From the NCBI RefSeq assembly GCF_014189455.1, contig NZ_CP050296.1, forward strand, positions 2,662,001 through 2,726,000: a DNA stretch of 64,000 nucleotides. Direction: 5' to 3'. Under the pieces are notes generated by a model. That model worked only from the letters and a program-made list of their open reading frames with translations, made no database searches and was not told where the DNA came from. Both the position numbers and the translations under genes were made by a program. Positions 16,663 to 25,775 of this stretch are shown piece by piece. The stretch is from Mesorhizobium huakuii (lineage in GTDB: Bacteria > Pseudomonadota > Alphaproteobacteria > Rhizobiales > Rhizobiaceae). How positions within the stretch are numbered: position 1 is the first letter of the stretch; each line of letters begins with the position of its first letter.

Positions 16663-16886
16663 TGCGGCCTCCCCTGCTGCGACGAACCATAGGATGCGGC
16701 AACGAGCGTGTCAGCCTTGCCTTCGACCGCCGCCGCATGGTCGAGAAGACATGCCGCGACGCCGATGATGGCGACCGCCGCCAGCAGCCTGCCGAAGACG
16801 GGCGCCGGCGGATCCAGCCAGAAGTCTTCCTGTCGCTCAGGCCTGCGGCCTGGCCTCTTCCACAATGCGAAAAACAGATTGTCCAT
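16659..16886 (-). CDS. Small single-TM hypothetical protein
   Basis: This 75-residue protein starts at the ATG at 16886, which has GGAGG about 6 nt upstream; the longer frame to 16976 is unsupported. It begins MDNLFFALWKRPGRRPERQEDFWLDPPAP and has one membrane helix at about residues 32-50 (FGRLLAAVAIIGVAACLLDH). It overlaps the YciI ATG by 4 nt, suggesting the two are made together. No family was recognised. Confidence 0.65.
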   Translation of the reverse strand: MDNLFFALWKRPGRRPERQEDFWLDPPAPVFGRLLAAVAIIGVAACLLDHAAAVEGKADTLVAASYGSSQQGRPQ

Positions 16887-17106
16887 GTGAACCTCCATCC
16901 GGCCACAATCCCATGGCCGCCCGCAGGACGGCCGGGCCGGATGGAAGCCGACATTTTTGCGCGTGCTTTTTTGCAAAAAAATTTGACCGCTGACGCCGAT
17001 GTCGCCGTTTCCGCTGCGATGACGCGATGGCCTTCCCTCGCGCCCGCGCTATAGTTGAGAGGAACGCTGGCGCCGGGCCGGCGCAATCGAGGCCAAGGAG
17101 GACTTC

Positions 17107-17532
17107 ATGGATCGCACCGCAACAGCCGTCTGGAAAGGCAATCTGAAAGAAGGCAAAGGCACGCTCGACAGCCAGAGCGGGACGCTCAAGGGCACGCCCT
17201 ATTCGTTCAAGGCGCGCTTTGAGGATGAAAGCGGCAAATCCGGCACCAATCCGGAAGAGCTGATCGCGGCCGCTCATGCCGGCTGCTACGCCATGCAGCT
17301 TTCGCACTTCCTGGCCGAGAACGGCACGCCCGCGGCCGAACTCGACGCCAAGGCCGTGGTGACACTGGTTCCAGGCACCGGCATCACCGGCAGCGCGATC
17401 ACGCTGGTCGGCAAGGTGCCCGGCATCGATGCGGCGAAATTCAAGGAACTGGCCGAGAAGGCCAAGGCCGAATGCCCGGTCTCCAAGGCGCTCGGTGCGA
17501 TCAAGGTGTCGCTCGACGCCAAGCTCGGCTGA
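17107..17532 (+). CDS. OsmC family peroxiredoxin
   Basis: This 141-residue OsmC-type thiol peroxidase reduces organic hydroperoxides. The catalytic pair is Cys60 (AAAHAGCYAMQLSHFL) and Cys123 (AKAECPVSKALGAIKV). The opening TATAVWKGNLKEGKGTLDSQSG matches the OsmC branch and not the Ohr branch; an Ohr gene lies separately at 34791. AAGGAGG precedes the ATG by about 6 nt. A strong terminator follows at 17553-17579, so it is probably monocistronic. Confidence 0.95.
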   Translation: MDRTATAVWKGNLKEGKGTLDSQSGTLKGTPYSFKARFEDESGKSGTNPEELIAAAHAGCYAMQLSHFLAENGTPAAELDAKAVVTLVPGTGITGSAITLVGKVPGIDAAKFKELAEKAKAECPVSKALGAIKVSLDAKLG

Positions 17533-17552
17533 GCAGAGTGACCTAAAGCGAC

Positions 17553-17579
17553 AAACGCCGGCCTTCGGGCCGGCGTTTT
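17553..17579 (+). terminator. Rho-independent terminator of osmC
   Basis: Perfect 11-bp arms AAACGCCGGCC (17553-17563) and GGCCGGCGTTT (17568-17578) enclose a TTCG loop, with T residues at the end. It lies 20 bp after the osmC stop. Confidence 0.9.
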
Positions 17580-17629
17580 CATGACGGACAATCGCGCCCC
17601 TGCGCGGCTACGTCTGATTGTCGGCGACC

Positions 17630-18260
17630 TCAACCGCCCAGCGCGTCGAGCCGGGCGCGCAGAGCGGCGACTTCCTGCTCCAGCGCCTCCACTCTCGCCT
17701 CCAGCTCGGAGTGAGGCATGGCCGGCGCACTGCGCTGAGCCGAAAGGGCTGCAACGTCCACCGGTCCGGCGAGGAGATGCACGTAGCGGTCCTCGCGCTG
17801 ACCTGGCCCGCGCGGGATTTCCTGGATCAGCGGCGGCCGGCGGCCGATCAGCATGTCGAGTTCAGCGCGCAGATCCTCGATCGACGAAAACCGCGCCATG
17901 CGCTCGGCGCGCGCCAAGAGCTCATGCGCGGTCTGCGGCCCGCGCAGCAAGAGCAGGCCGAGCAACGCGGTCTGCGGCGTGGTCAGCGAGAAGCGCTGCG
18001 CCATCTGGTGCTCATAGCGCTCGACGCGCGAGCCGAACATCTGCCGCACCAGCCCCTTCTGCTCGAGCAGCTTCAGTGCCCGGTGCACCTCTGTCGGTTC
18101 CAGCGCCATCACCGGCTCGCGCGCCGTCTTCTGGTTGGCGGCGGCAAGTGCTGCGTTGAGCGTCAGAGGGTAGACATCGGGCGTCAGCTCCTTCTTCTCG
18201 ATCAGGCAACCGAGCACGCGCGCTTCGATGGGGGGAGAGGATGGGAAGGTCTTCGCTCAT
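17630..18260 (-). pseudogene. YceH/DUF480 family protein, frame-broken near the start
   Basis: The body (17630-18217) reads as a DUF480/YceH protein: [47 protein letters not shown] and, at the C-terminus, a coiled-coil ([20 protein letters not shown]). The natural start is the ATG at 18260 ([10 protein letters not shown]), but its frame departs from the body at a run of six G (18230-18235 on the forward strand). With five G the protein would read [20 protein letters not shown]. The decayed paralogue at 20305-20663 keeps that reading frame across the junction. It is either a recent one-base insertion or a sequencing error. Translation could also begin at the internal GTG at 18217. Confidence 0.8.
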
Positions 18261-18457
18261 GAAAGTTGTTTGGCCTCCTGGCTGTAAAACGCGGTTGCAA
18301 GGGCGTGTTGGCGTGCCTGGTGTGCCTCATCCCCGACCATGGCGGCAAGGTTCATTTCGTGGTGACCATAACGCGCTTCGAGATGGCATGCGATGGCGAT
18401 CGGGATGAGACCGGACCCCATCTCTCGCGTCTGCCTTTTTCCGCTCGATCAGCCGCG
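18261..18457 (-). pseudogene. Decayed 3' end of a nucleotidyltransferase gene (duplicate)
   Basis: The sequence from GAAAGTTGTT to CGCTCGATCAGCCGCGGA matches the 3' end of the intact nucleotidyltransferase gene at 20661-21410 almost base for base (AAAACGCGGTTGCAAGGG, GGTTCATTNCGTGGTGACCATA, GGGATGAGACCGGACCCCATCTC). The reading frame is damaged and the match stops near 18457. It lies upstream of yceH just as the intact copy lies upstream of the decayed yceH, so it is one arm of a segmental duplication. Confidence 0.85.
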
Positions 18458-18548
18458 GAGCATATGCATGGCGCGCGCCTTGGCATTTACAGCAATTTCA
18501 GGAGAAGTGCGTAGCGGAGATAGAGCGTTTTACGGCCCGTGAAACGCG

Positions 18549-20192
18549 CTAGTCCAACTCAACTTCGGACGCGACGTCCGTCCGTGACGGTTTCAGCTTC
18601 CAGAATGATCTGACGAGCACGTCCTCGGCATAGATCGCTTCGTCGAACTGGGCTTGTCCAAACACCTCGGTCAGCGTCGGTCGATCCCCGAGTAGCGAAA
18701 CGCCAAAGGCAGCCTGGTCATTCGCCAGCGGCACGTCCAGCGCGTCCAGAATGGTCGGAAATATGTCGATTGTGCCCGAAAGCCCGGCATACGCTTTGGC
18801 AGGAATGCCGGCGCCCGACAGGGAGAAAAAGTTGCGCCGTTCATATTTGTTCAAACGATCCGTCACAGTGCTTGGCGCACTGAGATGGTCGCTTTGCAGC
18901 ACCAGAACGGCGTCTGCCATCAGACCTTCTGCCTCGGCCTTGTGGATGAAGTCCGCGATCAGCATGTTCGTGCATTTCACGGCATGGAGAATGTTTGGGG
19001 CCTGTGGGGAAAGTCCCGTCTTGCCGATACATTTGTCGGTCAGGTAGCCATCCGTCGCATGCCCGCCGCTGACCGCGATCGTCAGCGAGAACGGCCGGCC
19101 GTCTTGCTGCGCACGGCGCAAAACGTCGAAGCTCATATCCAGAACCTGGGCGTCATCAGCGCCGAATGAACTGCCAGGCCCGCCGACGGCGGCCACCACC
19201 TCGGCTCCGCCGAAAAGTGACGAGTAGCCATGGGAGGCGTAGAACGCCCCCTGACCGGTAAAGCCGAGCGGCCAACCGGAAATGAAATTCTGCCGATAGC
19301 CTCGTGCCCTTAGAACATCACCCAGGCATGTCAGGCCCGGCAGGAATTGCGAATTCTCCTCCAGATATTGGCGCGTTGTGAAATAAGTCATCAGCAACGG
19401 CGTTCCGCAGTTCGCCGCCACCATCCCGGCCATGGAATTGTTGGTGTAGGCAAGCTGCACCATGTTCGTCGCCGAAAGACCGCGCTTGTCGAATTCGAGC
19501 AGCGGATCCATGACGTCGCCGAACTCCGCCTTGTTCAGGTAGGTGCGCTCGGCGCTCTCGACGAAGATATGGACGAGGTTCTTTGGCGCGGCCGCCACGG
19601 ACGCCGTTCCTGCCTCCGGTTTTGTCAACGGCGTGATATCGACGAACCGCGTGGCGAGGAAATCATGCAGCGGATTGGAATGCATCGCCGCCACGATCGG
19701 GCGCGTCAGCATCGGGTTCGCCGCCAGGAAGAACGCCATCAGGGCGACGTCCAATCCTCGTGTCAGCGTGCCGCGCGCCTTCAATGCGGCTAGGCCGAAA
19801 AGAACGACCGCAATGACCAGTATCGTGCTGCCGGTATGCATCAGATATTCAACAACGACACCGGGCGTCAGGATGCCCGCATCGACGTGCATCAACATCG
19901 CACCCCAGTCAAAATAGCCGAAGGCGCTTTCGATATAGATATAGACAAGGAATAGAAGGCCGGGGAAAAGCGAAAAATAGAGCCTGAACCACCCGGTTTT
20001 TTGCTGATCCGCCCCCTTGTCCCGGAACCTATCCATCAAGACAAGCGCAATTAAGATTCCCAAGCCGACAGCCGCAAGCAGCCCCTTCTCTTGAAAATAG
20101 ATCAGCGACACAAGCCAGGTGAGCGATCCCACGGTTGCTACGCTGATCAATGGTCCGGATACTGAGTACCGATTCACGATAAAGCCGTGCAT
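18549..20192 (-). CDS. Sulfatase-superfamily phosphoglycerol transferase-like protein
   Basis: This membrane protein of about 547 residues has five or so helices in the first 170 residues and an extracytoplasmic alkaline-phosphatase/sulfatase-type domain. Landmarks are the metal-ligand segment NLVHIFVESAERTYL, the nucleophile region AYTNNSMAGMVAANCGTPL (Ser/Thr), and IQSDHLSAPST-like and GTIDIFPTILDAL motifs. The nucleophile context resembles OpgB/MdoB phosphoglycerol transferases, which decorate periplasmic glucans; in rhizobia, CgmB does this for cyclic beta-glucans. Substrate is inferred. The ATG at 20192 (MHGFIVNRYS) is preferred to the frame start at 20285. It sits between two arms of a duplication, so it may have arrived by transfer. 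Confidence 0.82.
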   Translation of the reverse strand: MHGFIVNRYSVSGPLISVATVGSLTWLVSLIYFQEKGLLAAVGLGILIALVLMDRFRDKGADQQKTGWFRLYFSLFPGLLFLVYIYIESAFGYFDWGAMLMHVDAGILTPGVVVEYLMHTGSTILVIAVVLFGLAALKARGTLTRGLDVALMAFFLAANPMLTRPIVAAMHSNPLHDFLATRFVDITPLTKPEAGTASVAAAPKNLVHIFVESAERTYLNKAEFGDVMDPLLEFDKRGLSATNMVQLAYTNNSMAGMVAANCGTPLLMTYFTTRQYLEENSQFLPGLTCLGDVLRARGYRQNFISGWPLGFTGQGAFYASHGYSSLFGGAEVVAAVGGPGSSFGADDAQVLDMSFDVLRRAQQDGRPFSLTIAVSGGHATDGYLTDKCIGKTGLSPQAPNILHAVKCTNMLIADFIHKAEAEGLMADAVLVLQSDHLSAPSTVTDRLNKYERRNFFSLSGAGIPAKAYAGLSGTIDIFPTILDALDVPLANDQAAFGVSLLGDRPTLTEVFGQAQFDEAIYAEDVLVRSFWKLKPSRTDVASEVELD

Positions 20193-20304
20193 CACTTTGC
20201 TCTCGAGGGACAATCTCCCAAGTGAATATCGAGAACCACTTAAGACTATACTAAGGCAATGCTGCAGGCCTCGCGCATAAAGCAATCAGTTACTTGAACG
20301 ATTT

Positions 20305-20663
20305 CTAATATAAGGTCGCCGAAATGCCTCGCCCGTGGCGAGCGGCATGTCTGGAAACAACGATCAGGCGCGGTCGACCGCCACCCAACAAGAGCATGCC
20401 AGGCAAGGCGCAGTCAGCGAGAACTGCAGAGCCATCTGAACGGATGGCGTTCGACACGCGAGCCGAACAACGGCGACACCAGCCCTTCTGCTCAAGCAGC
20501 TCGGGCGCCTGGTGAATTTCCGTCGGTTGCCATCCCCGGCTCGCACCATCCTCTGCATGGTGCCCGCTCGGCATTGAGCGGCAGCGAATCCGGCGTCAGT
20601 TCCTTCTTTGGATCAGGCAGCCGAGCACACCCGCTTCGATGGAGAGGATGGGAAGATCGCTCA
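20305..20663 (-). pseudogene. Decayed yceH copy (duplicate of 17630-18260)
   Basis: The reverse strand starts ATGAGCGATCTTCCCATCC and reads MSDLPILSIEAGVLGCLI before hitting a stop through indels. Further along, segments match the intact copy (CACCAGCCC-TTCTGCTCAAGCAGC, CTGTCGGTT-type and AGCAAGAGCAGGCC-type stretches) with many small deletions. Only the 5' part, about 360 bp, remains. It overlaps the stop of the intact nucleotidyltransferase gene by 3 bp, so the original order was nucleotidyltransferase then yceH. Confidence 0.85.
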
Positions 20664-21410
20664 TGAAAGTTGTTCAGCCTCCTGACGATAAAACGCGGTT
20701 GCAAGGGCATGTTTGCGCGCCTGGCGGGCATCGTCCCTGACCGTGGCTGCAAGGTTCATTGCGTGGTGACCATAGCGGGCTTCGAGATAGCGCGCGATGG
20801 CGGTCGGGATGAGACCGGACCCCATCTCCCGCGTCTGGCTTTTCCGCTCGATCAGGCCGCGGATTTCCTCTGCTGCCGGCACCGGCACGTCCGTCTGGTC
20901 GAGGCATTCGCCGAGGTTCATCGGCGGCAGGCCGGCAAAGCCGCGCTGTTCCATCCAGTCCAGGGCCACCAACGGCCGGATCAGATAGAACAGCTTCTTC
21001 AGCTTCACCTCGCCGGAAAAACTGCCGATCTTGGCGACATGCGAGCGCGCCAGACCGAGATAGTGCTGCGATACCTTTACCGGATCGACGATCTCGGCCA
21101 TCAGGTCGAGAAGGCGCGCGCGAAATCCCGCGACTTCTTCGTAGACGATGGGTGACTTTGCCCATTCGACGATAACCGCATTGCCGCCGAGCGCCAGCAG
21201 CAACGCCTTGCGCAGATCCCAGCCACCGGCATCGACCTCGCCTTCAATCGGAAACTCGATGACGTCGCGCGGCTGTTGCAGCACGAGGTGATCCGACACG
21301 CGCCTGATATAGACAAAGCGGCAGTCATAGTCGCTGTCCGGAGACGGAAAGCCCCAGGCGCGACTGCCGCTTTCGATGGCGAACAGGATTTTTACACCCT
21401 GGCTTCGCAC
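20661..21410 (-). CDS. Predicted nucleotidyltransferase (COG3541-like)
   Basis: This protein of about 249 residues has the nucleotidyltransferase signature GSRAWGFPSPDSDYDCRFVY (metal-binding DSDYD) near the N-terminus. Downstream are GGWDLRKALLLALGGNAVIVEWAKSPIVY and KKLFYLIRPLVALDWM, typical of the YcgL/COG3541 group, whose substrate is unknown. The called GTG start at 21410 is doubtful: the frame continues upstream with family-like residues (PADFSPDAVAALRERLD) into the 82-bp repeats copied from the sdhB 3' end. The native start may have been displaced by them. A truncated relative lies at 18261-18457. Confidence 0.78.
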   Translation of the reverse strand: MRSQGVKILFAIESGSRAWGFPSPDSDYDCRFVYIRRVSDHLVLQQPRDVIEFPIEGEVDAGGWDLRKALLLALGGNAVIVEWAKSPIVYEEVAGFRARLLDLMAEIVDPVKVSQHYLGLARSHVAKIGSFSGEVKLKKLFYLIRPLVALDWMEQRGFAGLPPMNLGECLDQTDVPVPAAEEIRGLIERKSQTREMGSGLIPTAIARYLEARYGHHAMNLAATVRDDARQARKHALATAFYRQEAEQLS

Positions 21411-21482
21411 CAGATCGAGGCGCTCGCGGAGGGCCGCGACGGCGTCCGGCGAAAAGTCAGCGGGTAGTTTCGGCGTCAGACT

Positions 21483-21646
21483 CGGCGCTCCACCATCATC
21501 TTCTTGATCTCCGCAGCCGCGTCGCCGAAGGCGCGCGAAAAGGAAAAGCGATCGCGGTTAGACCCGGCGCTCCACCATCATCTTCTTGATCTCCGCAGCC
21601 GCGTCGCCGAAGGCGCGCAAAAAGGAAAAGCGATCGCGGTTAGACC
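21483..21646. repeat. 82-bp tandem repeat copied from the sdhB 3' end
   Basis: Two full units (21483-21564 and 21565-21646) are identical but for one base. The first about 32 bp of a third unit are the genuine sdhB 3' end from 21647. Each unit holds the codons for the SdhB tail (KKMMVERRV) followed by about 45 bp of extra sequence ending GATCGCGG. The block separates sdhB from the nucleotidyltransferase gene. Confidence 0.9.
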
Positions 21647-22419
21647 CGGCGCTCCACCATCATCTTCTTGATCTCCGCGATCGCCTTGGCCGGATTGAGG
21701 CCCTTGGGGCAGGTCTGCGCGCAGTTCATGATGGTGTGGCAGCGATAGAGCCGGAACGGGTCTTCGAGATTGTCGAGTCGCTCGCCCTTGGCCTCGTCGC
21801 GGCTGTCGATCAGCCAGCGATAGGCCTGCAGCAGCGTTGCCGGGCCGAGATAGCGGTCGCCGTTCCACCAGTAGCTCGGGCACGAGGTCGAGCAGCAGGC
21901 GCACAATATGCACTCATAGAGCCCGTCGAGCTTCTCGCGGTCCTCATGGCTCTGCAGCCATTCCTTGGCCGGCTGCGGCGACACCGTCTTCAGCCACGGC
22001 TCGATCGAGGCATGCTGGGCGTAGAAATTGGTGAGGTCGGGCACCAGGTCCTTGACCACCTGCATATGCGGCAGCGGATAGACTTTCACGGCGCCGGAAA
22101 TGTCGTCGCAGCCCTTGGTGCAGGCCAGCGTGTTCGAGCCGTCGATGTTCATCGCGCAGGAGCCGCAAATGCCTTCGCGGCAGGAGCGGCGCAAGGTCAG
22201 CGTCGGGTCGATCTTGTTCTTGATCCACAGCAGCGCGTCGAGCACCATCGGCCCGCAATCGTCCATGTCGACGAAATAGGTGTCGATGCGCGGGTTCTCG
22301 TCATCGTCCGGCGACCATCGGTAGATGCGGTATTCCCGCAGATTGGTGGCACCCTCCGGCTTCGGCCAGGTTTTGCCTTGCTGGATCTTCGAATTCTTGG
22401 GAAGCGTCAGTTCGACCAT
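21640..22419 (-). CDS. sdhB: Succinate dehydrogenase iron-sulfur subunit
   Basis: This 259-residue subunit carries the three Fe-S clusters that pass electrons from SdhA flavin to quinone. [2Fe-2S] ligands are in [15 protein letters not shown]; [4Fe-4S] and [3Fe-4S] ligands are in [16 protein letters not shown] and [17 protein letters not shown]. Its ATG overlaps the stop of the DUF3052-type gene, so the two are coupled. It is the last gene of the sdhC-D-A-(DUF3052)-B operon. The 3' end is tandemly duplicated downstream (82-bp repeats). Confidence 0.98.
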   Translation of the reverse strand: MVELTLPKNSKIQQGKTWPKPEGATNLREYRIYRWSPDDDENPRIDTYFVDMDDCGPMVLDALLWIKNKIDPTLTLRRSCREGICGSCAMNIDGSNTLACTKGCDDISGAVKVYPLPHMQVVKDLVPDLTNFYAQHASIEPWLKTVSPQPAKEWLQSHEDREKLDGLYECILCACCSTSCPSYWWNGDRYLGPATLLQAYRWLIDSRDEAKGERLDNLEDPFRLYRCHTIMNCAQTCPKGLNPAKAIAEIKKMMVERRV

Positions 22420-22856
22420 TACCTCAGGTCCTTTCGGATGACGAGCTTCAGCCCGGACCAGATTTCATTCACGGCGGCGACCTTGACGTCGACAAGGTCG
22501 CGCTTCAGCGCTTCGGTGCGCACGACGCCCTCGGTGACATCGGTCGGCACTTTCGATGCTTTCTTCGGCCACGACACCCAGACCATGCCGTCGCGCTTGA
22601 TCGCCGCCTCGACATCGCCGAGGCGATCCTCGATCTCGGCGCGATGCCGGGTGAAGGCGTGCACCGCGTCGTATCTCTGATGGCTGCCCGAAATGTCGGA
22701 CCATTCGGCAAGCCGGTCGACCTCGGCAAAATCGACGGCGTCAACCAATTCATCGAGCTCCGGCGGCAGCGCGATGAAGGCGGCCGTCATGCCATCCTTC
22801 AGGCCAAGCTTGGCCGGAAGGGGCTTGCCGGAATATCCCGTGGCCGCCAGCGCCAT
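22419..22856 (-). CDS. DUF3052-like protein inside the sdh operon
   Basis: This 145-residue cytoplasmic protein has an N-terminal phrase typical of DUF3052 ([24 protein letters not shown]) and a later [20 protein letters not shown] segment before a C-terminal [22 protein letters not shown]. No catalytic residues are known. It lies 2 bp after the sdhA stop and overlaps the sdhB start, so it is made with the complex II subunits. A role in assembly is possible, but this is only inferred from position. Confidence 0.8.
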   Translation of the reverse strand: MALAATGYSGKPLPAKLGLKDGMTAAFIALPPELDELVDAVDFAEVDRLAEWSDISGSHQRYDAVHAFTRHRAEIEDRLGDVEAAIKRDGMVWVSWPKKASKVPTDVTEGVVRTEALKRDLVDVKVAAVNEIWSGLKLVIRKDLR

Positions 22857-22858
22857 CG

Positions 22859-24694
22859 TCAGTACACCCTGGCCTTCGGCGCGATCTTGGCGAGGCTGAT
22901 GCCGCCGTCCTTTTCGGCCAGCAGCGGCTCGGTGTGCACCGGCCGGTAGCTGAGCGTCACCTTGCCGTCCTCGCTGAGCCGCGCCAGCGTATGCTTGCGC
23001 CAGGTGGCGTCGTCGCGCGACGCAAAATCTTCCCGCGCATGCGCGCCGCGGCTCTCCTTGCGGGCCTCGGCGCTGTAGACGGTGGTGATGGCATTGGCCA
23101 TCAAATTCTCCAGCTCCAGCGTCTCGACCAGGTCGGAGTTCCAGATCATCGAGCGGTCTGAGACCTTGATGTCCTTGAGCTCGCCCCAGATTTCCGAAAT
23201 GCGCTTGCAGCCGTTTTCCAGCGATTCCTGCGTGCGGAACACGGCAGCGTCTTCCTGCATCGCCTTCTGCATTTTTTCACGCAGCACCGCCGTCGGCGTC
23301 GAACCATTGGCGTGGCGCAGCCCGTCGAAGCGATCCATGATCTTTTCGACCGAGGCTTCGTTGGGCGAAGGGATCGCCGACTTGCGGTCGATGACCTGGC
23401 CGGCGCGGATCGCCGCGGCGCGGCCGAACACGACCAGATCGATCAGCGAGTTCGAGCCCAGCCGGTTGGCGCCGTGCACCGAGGCGCAGCCCGCCTCGCC
23501 CACCGCCATCAGACCGGGCGACACCCGGTCCGGGTTCTCTGCCGTCGGGCTCAGTACCTCGCCCCAGTAATTGGTCGGCACGCCGCCCATATTGTAGTGC
23601 ACCGTCGGCAGCACCGGGATCGGCTCCTTGGTCAGGTCGACGCCGGCGAAGATCTTGGCCGATTCCGAAATGCCGGGCAGCCGCTCATGCAGCACGGCCG
23701 GATCGAGATGGTCGAGATGCAGGAAGATGTGGTCCTTCTTCTTGCCGACGCCGCGGCCCTCGCGGATTTCCAGCGTCATGCAACGCGAGACGACGTCGCG
23801 CGAGGCAAGGTCCTTGGCCGACGGCGCGTAGCGTTCCATGAAGCGCTCGCCCTCGGAATTGACGAGATAACCACCCTCGCCGCGCGCGCCTTCGGTGATC
23901 AGGCAGCCGGCGCCATAGATGCCGGTCGGGTGGAACTGCACGAATTCCATGTCCTGCAGCGGGAAGCCGGCTCGTGCCGCCATGCCGCCGCCGTCGCCGG
24001 TGCAGGTGTGCGCCGAAGTTGCCGAGAAATAGGCGCGGCCATAGCCGCCCGTCGCCAGCACCACCATTTTGGCCGAGAAGCGGTGGATGGTGCCATCATC
24101 GAGGTTCCAGGCGACGACGCCGGTGCAGGTGCCGTCCGGCTCCATGATCAGGTCGAGCGCGAAATACTCGATGAAGAACTGCGCGTTGTTCTTCAGCGAC
24201 TGGCCGTAGAGCGTGTGCAGGATGGCGTGGCCGGTGCGGTCGGCGGCGGCACAGGTCCGCTGCACCGGCGGGCCTTCGCCGTAATTCATCATGTGGCCGC
24301 CGAACGGCCGCTGGTAGATCTTGCCCTCTTCGGTGCGCGAGAACGGCACGCCATAGTGCTCGAGCTCGTAGACCGCCGCCGGTGCTTCGCGCACCAGATA
24401 TTCCATGGCGTCGACATCGCCGAGCCAGTCCGAGCCCTTGACGGTGTCGTACATGTGCCACTGCCAGGAATCGGGACCCATATTGGACAGCGAGGCGGCA
24501 ATGCCGCCTTGCGCGGCAACGGTGTGCGAGCGGGTCGGGAACACCTTGGTGATGCAGGCGGTGCGCAGGCCCTGTTCGGCCATGCCGAGCGTGGCGCGCA
24601 GGCCGGCGCCGCCGGCACCGACGACCACCACGTCGAATTTGTGGTCGACAAAGCTATAGCCTGCTTTGTTGGCTGATTTCGCGTCCTTGGCCAA
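22859..24694 (-). CDS. sdhA: Succinate dehydrogenase flavoprotein subunit
   Basis: This 611-residue catalytic subunit oxidises succinate to fumarate. The FAD-binding GXGXXG is [16 protein letters not shown] near residues 25-40. The His that covalently binds FAD lies in [15 protein letters not shown]. Substrate-site motifs HPTGIYG and the active-site Arg region TEGARGEGG are present, and the C-terminus ([17 protein letters not shown]) is normal. One base separates it from sdhD upstream. Confidence 0.98.
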   Translation of the reverse strand: MAKDAKSANKAGYSFVDHKFDVVVVGAGGAGLRATLGMAEQGLRTACITKVFPTRSHTVAAQGGIAASLSNMGPDSWQWHMYDTVKGSDWLGDVDAMEYLVREAPAAVYELEHYGVPFSRTEEGKIYQRPFGGHMMNYGEGPPVQRTCAAADRTGHAILHTLYGQSLKNNAQFFIEYFALDLIMEPDGTCTGVVAWNLDDGTIHRFSAKMVVLATGGYGRAYFSATSAHTCTGDGGGMAARAGFPLQDMEFVQFHPTGIYGAGCLITEGARGEGGYLVNSEGERFMERYAPSAKDLASRDVVSRCMTLEIREGRGVGKKKDHIFLHLDHLDPAVLHERLPGISESAKIFAGVDLTKEPIPVLPTVHYNMGGVPTNYWGEVLSPTAENPDRVSPGLMAVGEAGCASVHGANRLGSNSLIDLVVFGRAAAIRAGQVIDRKSAIPSPNEASVEKIMDRFDGLRHANGSTPTAVLREKMQKAMQEDAAVFRTQESLENGCKRISEIWGELKDIKVSDRSMIWNSDLVETLELENLMANAITTVYSAEARKESRGAHAREDFASRDDATWRKHTLARLSEDGKVTLSYRPVHTEPLLAEKDGGISLAKIAPKARVY

Positions 24695-24695
24695 C

Positions 24696-25094
24696 TCAGC
24701 CTCCGAATGCCAGCTTGAGCAGGGCGAAGATCGAGGCGACGCCGACCGCTATGGTGAAAAATGTGTTGAGCGCGATCGTCGCCAGCTTCAGGCCTTCGCT
24801 GGTCACGTAATCCTCGATGATCACCTGCATGCCGAGCCGCATATGGATCAGCCCTGAGATGAGCACCAGGGCCAGCATCAGCGCCACGAACGGATTGGCA
24901 AGTGCCGCGCGCACTTCCGCATAGCCGGCGCCGTTGAGCGCGATGAGGAACCCGACGAAGAACAGCGTCAGCGGGATGTTGGCGATAGCCGTCAGGCGTT
25001 GGCGCCAGAAATGGCTGGTGCCCTCACGGGCGGAACCAAGACCGCGGACTCTCGCCAGCGGCGTGCGCATGTCGGTATTTTTGTTGCCGCTCAT
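24696..25094 (-). CDS. sdhD: Succinate dehydrogenase membrane anchor subunit
   Basis: This 132-residue protein has three predicted membrane helices (starting near [36 protein letters not shown] and [18 protein letters not shown]). The second helix has the heme-side His in [16 protein letters not shown]. With SdhC it anchors SdhAB and forms the quinone site. It lies between sdhC and sdhA with 1-2 bp gaps. Confidence 0.95.
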   Translation of the reverse strand: MSGNKNTDMRTPLARVRGLGSAREGTSHFWRQRLTAIANIPLTLFFVGFLIALNGAGYAEVRAALANPFVALMLALVLISGLIHMRLGMQVIIEDYVTSEGLKLATIALNTFFTIAVGVASIFALLKLAFGG

Positions 25095-25096
25095 GG

Positions 25097-25516
25097 TCAG
25101 GCTCCTCGCGCCATATAGCCGGCGACCCAGATCAGCAGGGTGAGCAGGACCGAGCCGACCAGCGTCGCCCAGGCGATCTTCGAGGCAGTGTGCTTTTCAA
25201 GGCCGGTGCCGGTGTCCCAGACCAGGTGGCGCACGCCGCCCAGCATGTGGTGCATCAGCGCCCAAGTGTAACCGAACAGGATCAGCCGGCCGAGCCAGGT
25301 GCCGAAGGCCCAGTTGACCCAGTCGAAAACCGGTTGCGAACTTGCCGCCGCCATCAGCCAGACGGCGACCAACAGCGTGCCGAAATAAAGCGCCCCGCCG
25401 GTGATGCGATGGATGATCGACATCGTCATCGTGATCGGCGGCCGGTAGATCGTCAGGTGCGGCGAGAGCGGCCGTTTACGTCTGGCGAATTCGCGGGTGG
25501 CTGGTGATTTGCTCAT
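25097..25516 (-). CDS. sdhC: Succinate dehydrogenase cytochrome b556 subunit
   Basis: This 139-residue protein has the SdhC signature [20 protein letters not shown] and [14 protein letters not shown] at the N-terminus and [17 protein letters not shown] with the heme-ligand histidine. Three membrane helices are expected. It is the first gene of the operon; the 259 bp upstream (25517-25775) should hold the promoter. Confidence 0.96.
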   Translation of the reverse strand: MSKSPATREFARRKRPLSPHLTIYRPPITMTMSIIHRITGGALYFGTLLVAVWLMAAASSQPVFDWVNWAFGTWLGRLILFGYTWALMHHMLGGVRHLVWDTGTGLEKHTASKIAWATLVGSVLLTLLIWVAGYMARGA

Positions 25517-25775
25517 GGCTCCCCCAGGTTCGGCGTCTCTGGAGCCTCAGGTGGGAATGCGGCATTGCCGCTTCCGGTTGCGACTTCGGACAGCCGGTTT
25601 CTAATGCTCTTTTTGCACCGCGTCAAAGCCAGAAAATCGTTTTGGAAAAGTCATTTAGTCTGACAAAAAGGCAGGCTCGGGCTTCAATCGATTAGGGGCT
25701 GATGGCCCGCAGCCGGCTCTATATCGCTGCAGTGCAGCATGTCTGGCCCGGAGCCCGGCTGTGTTGCGATTCGCA

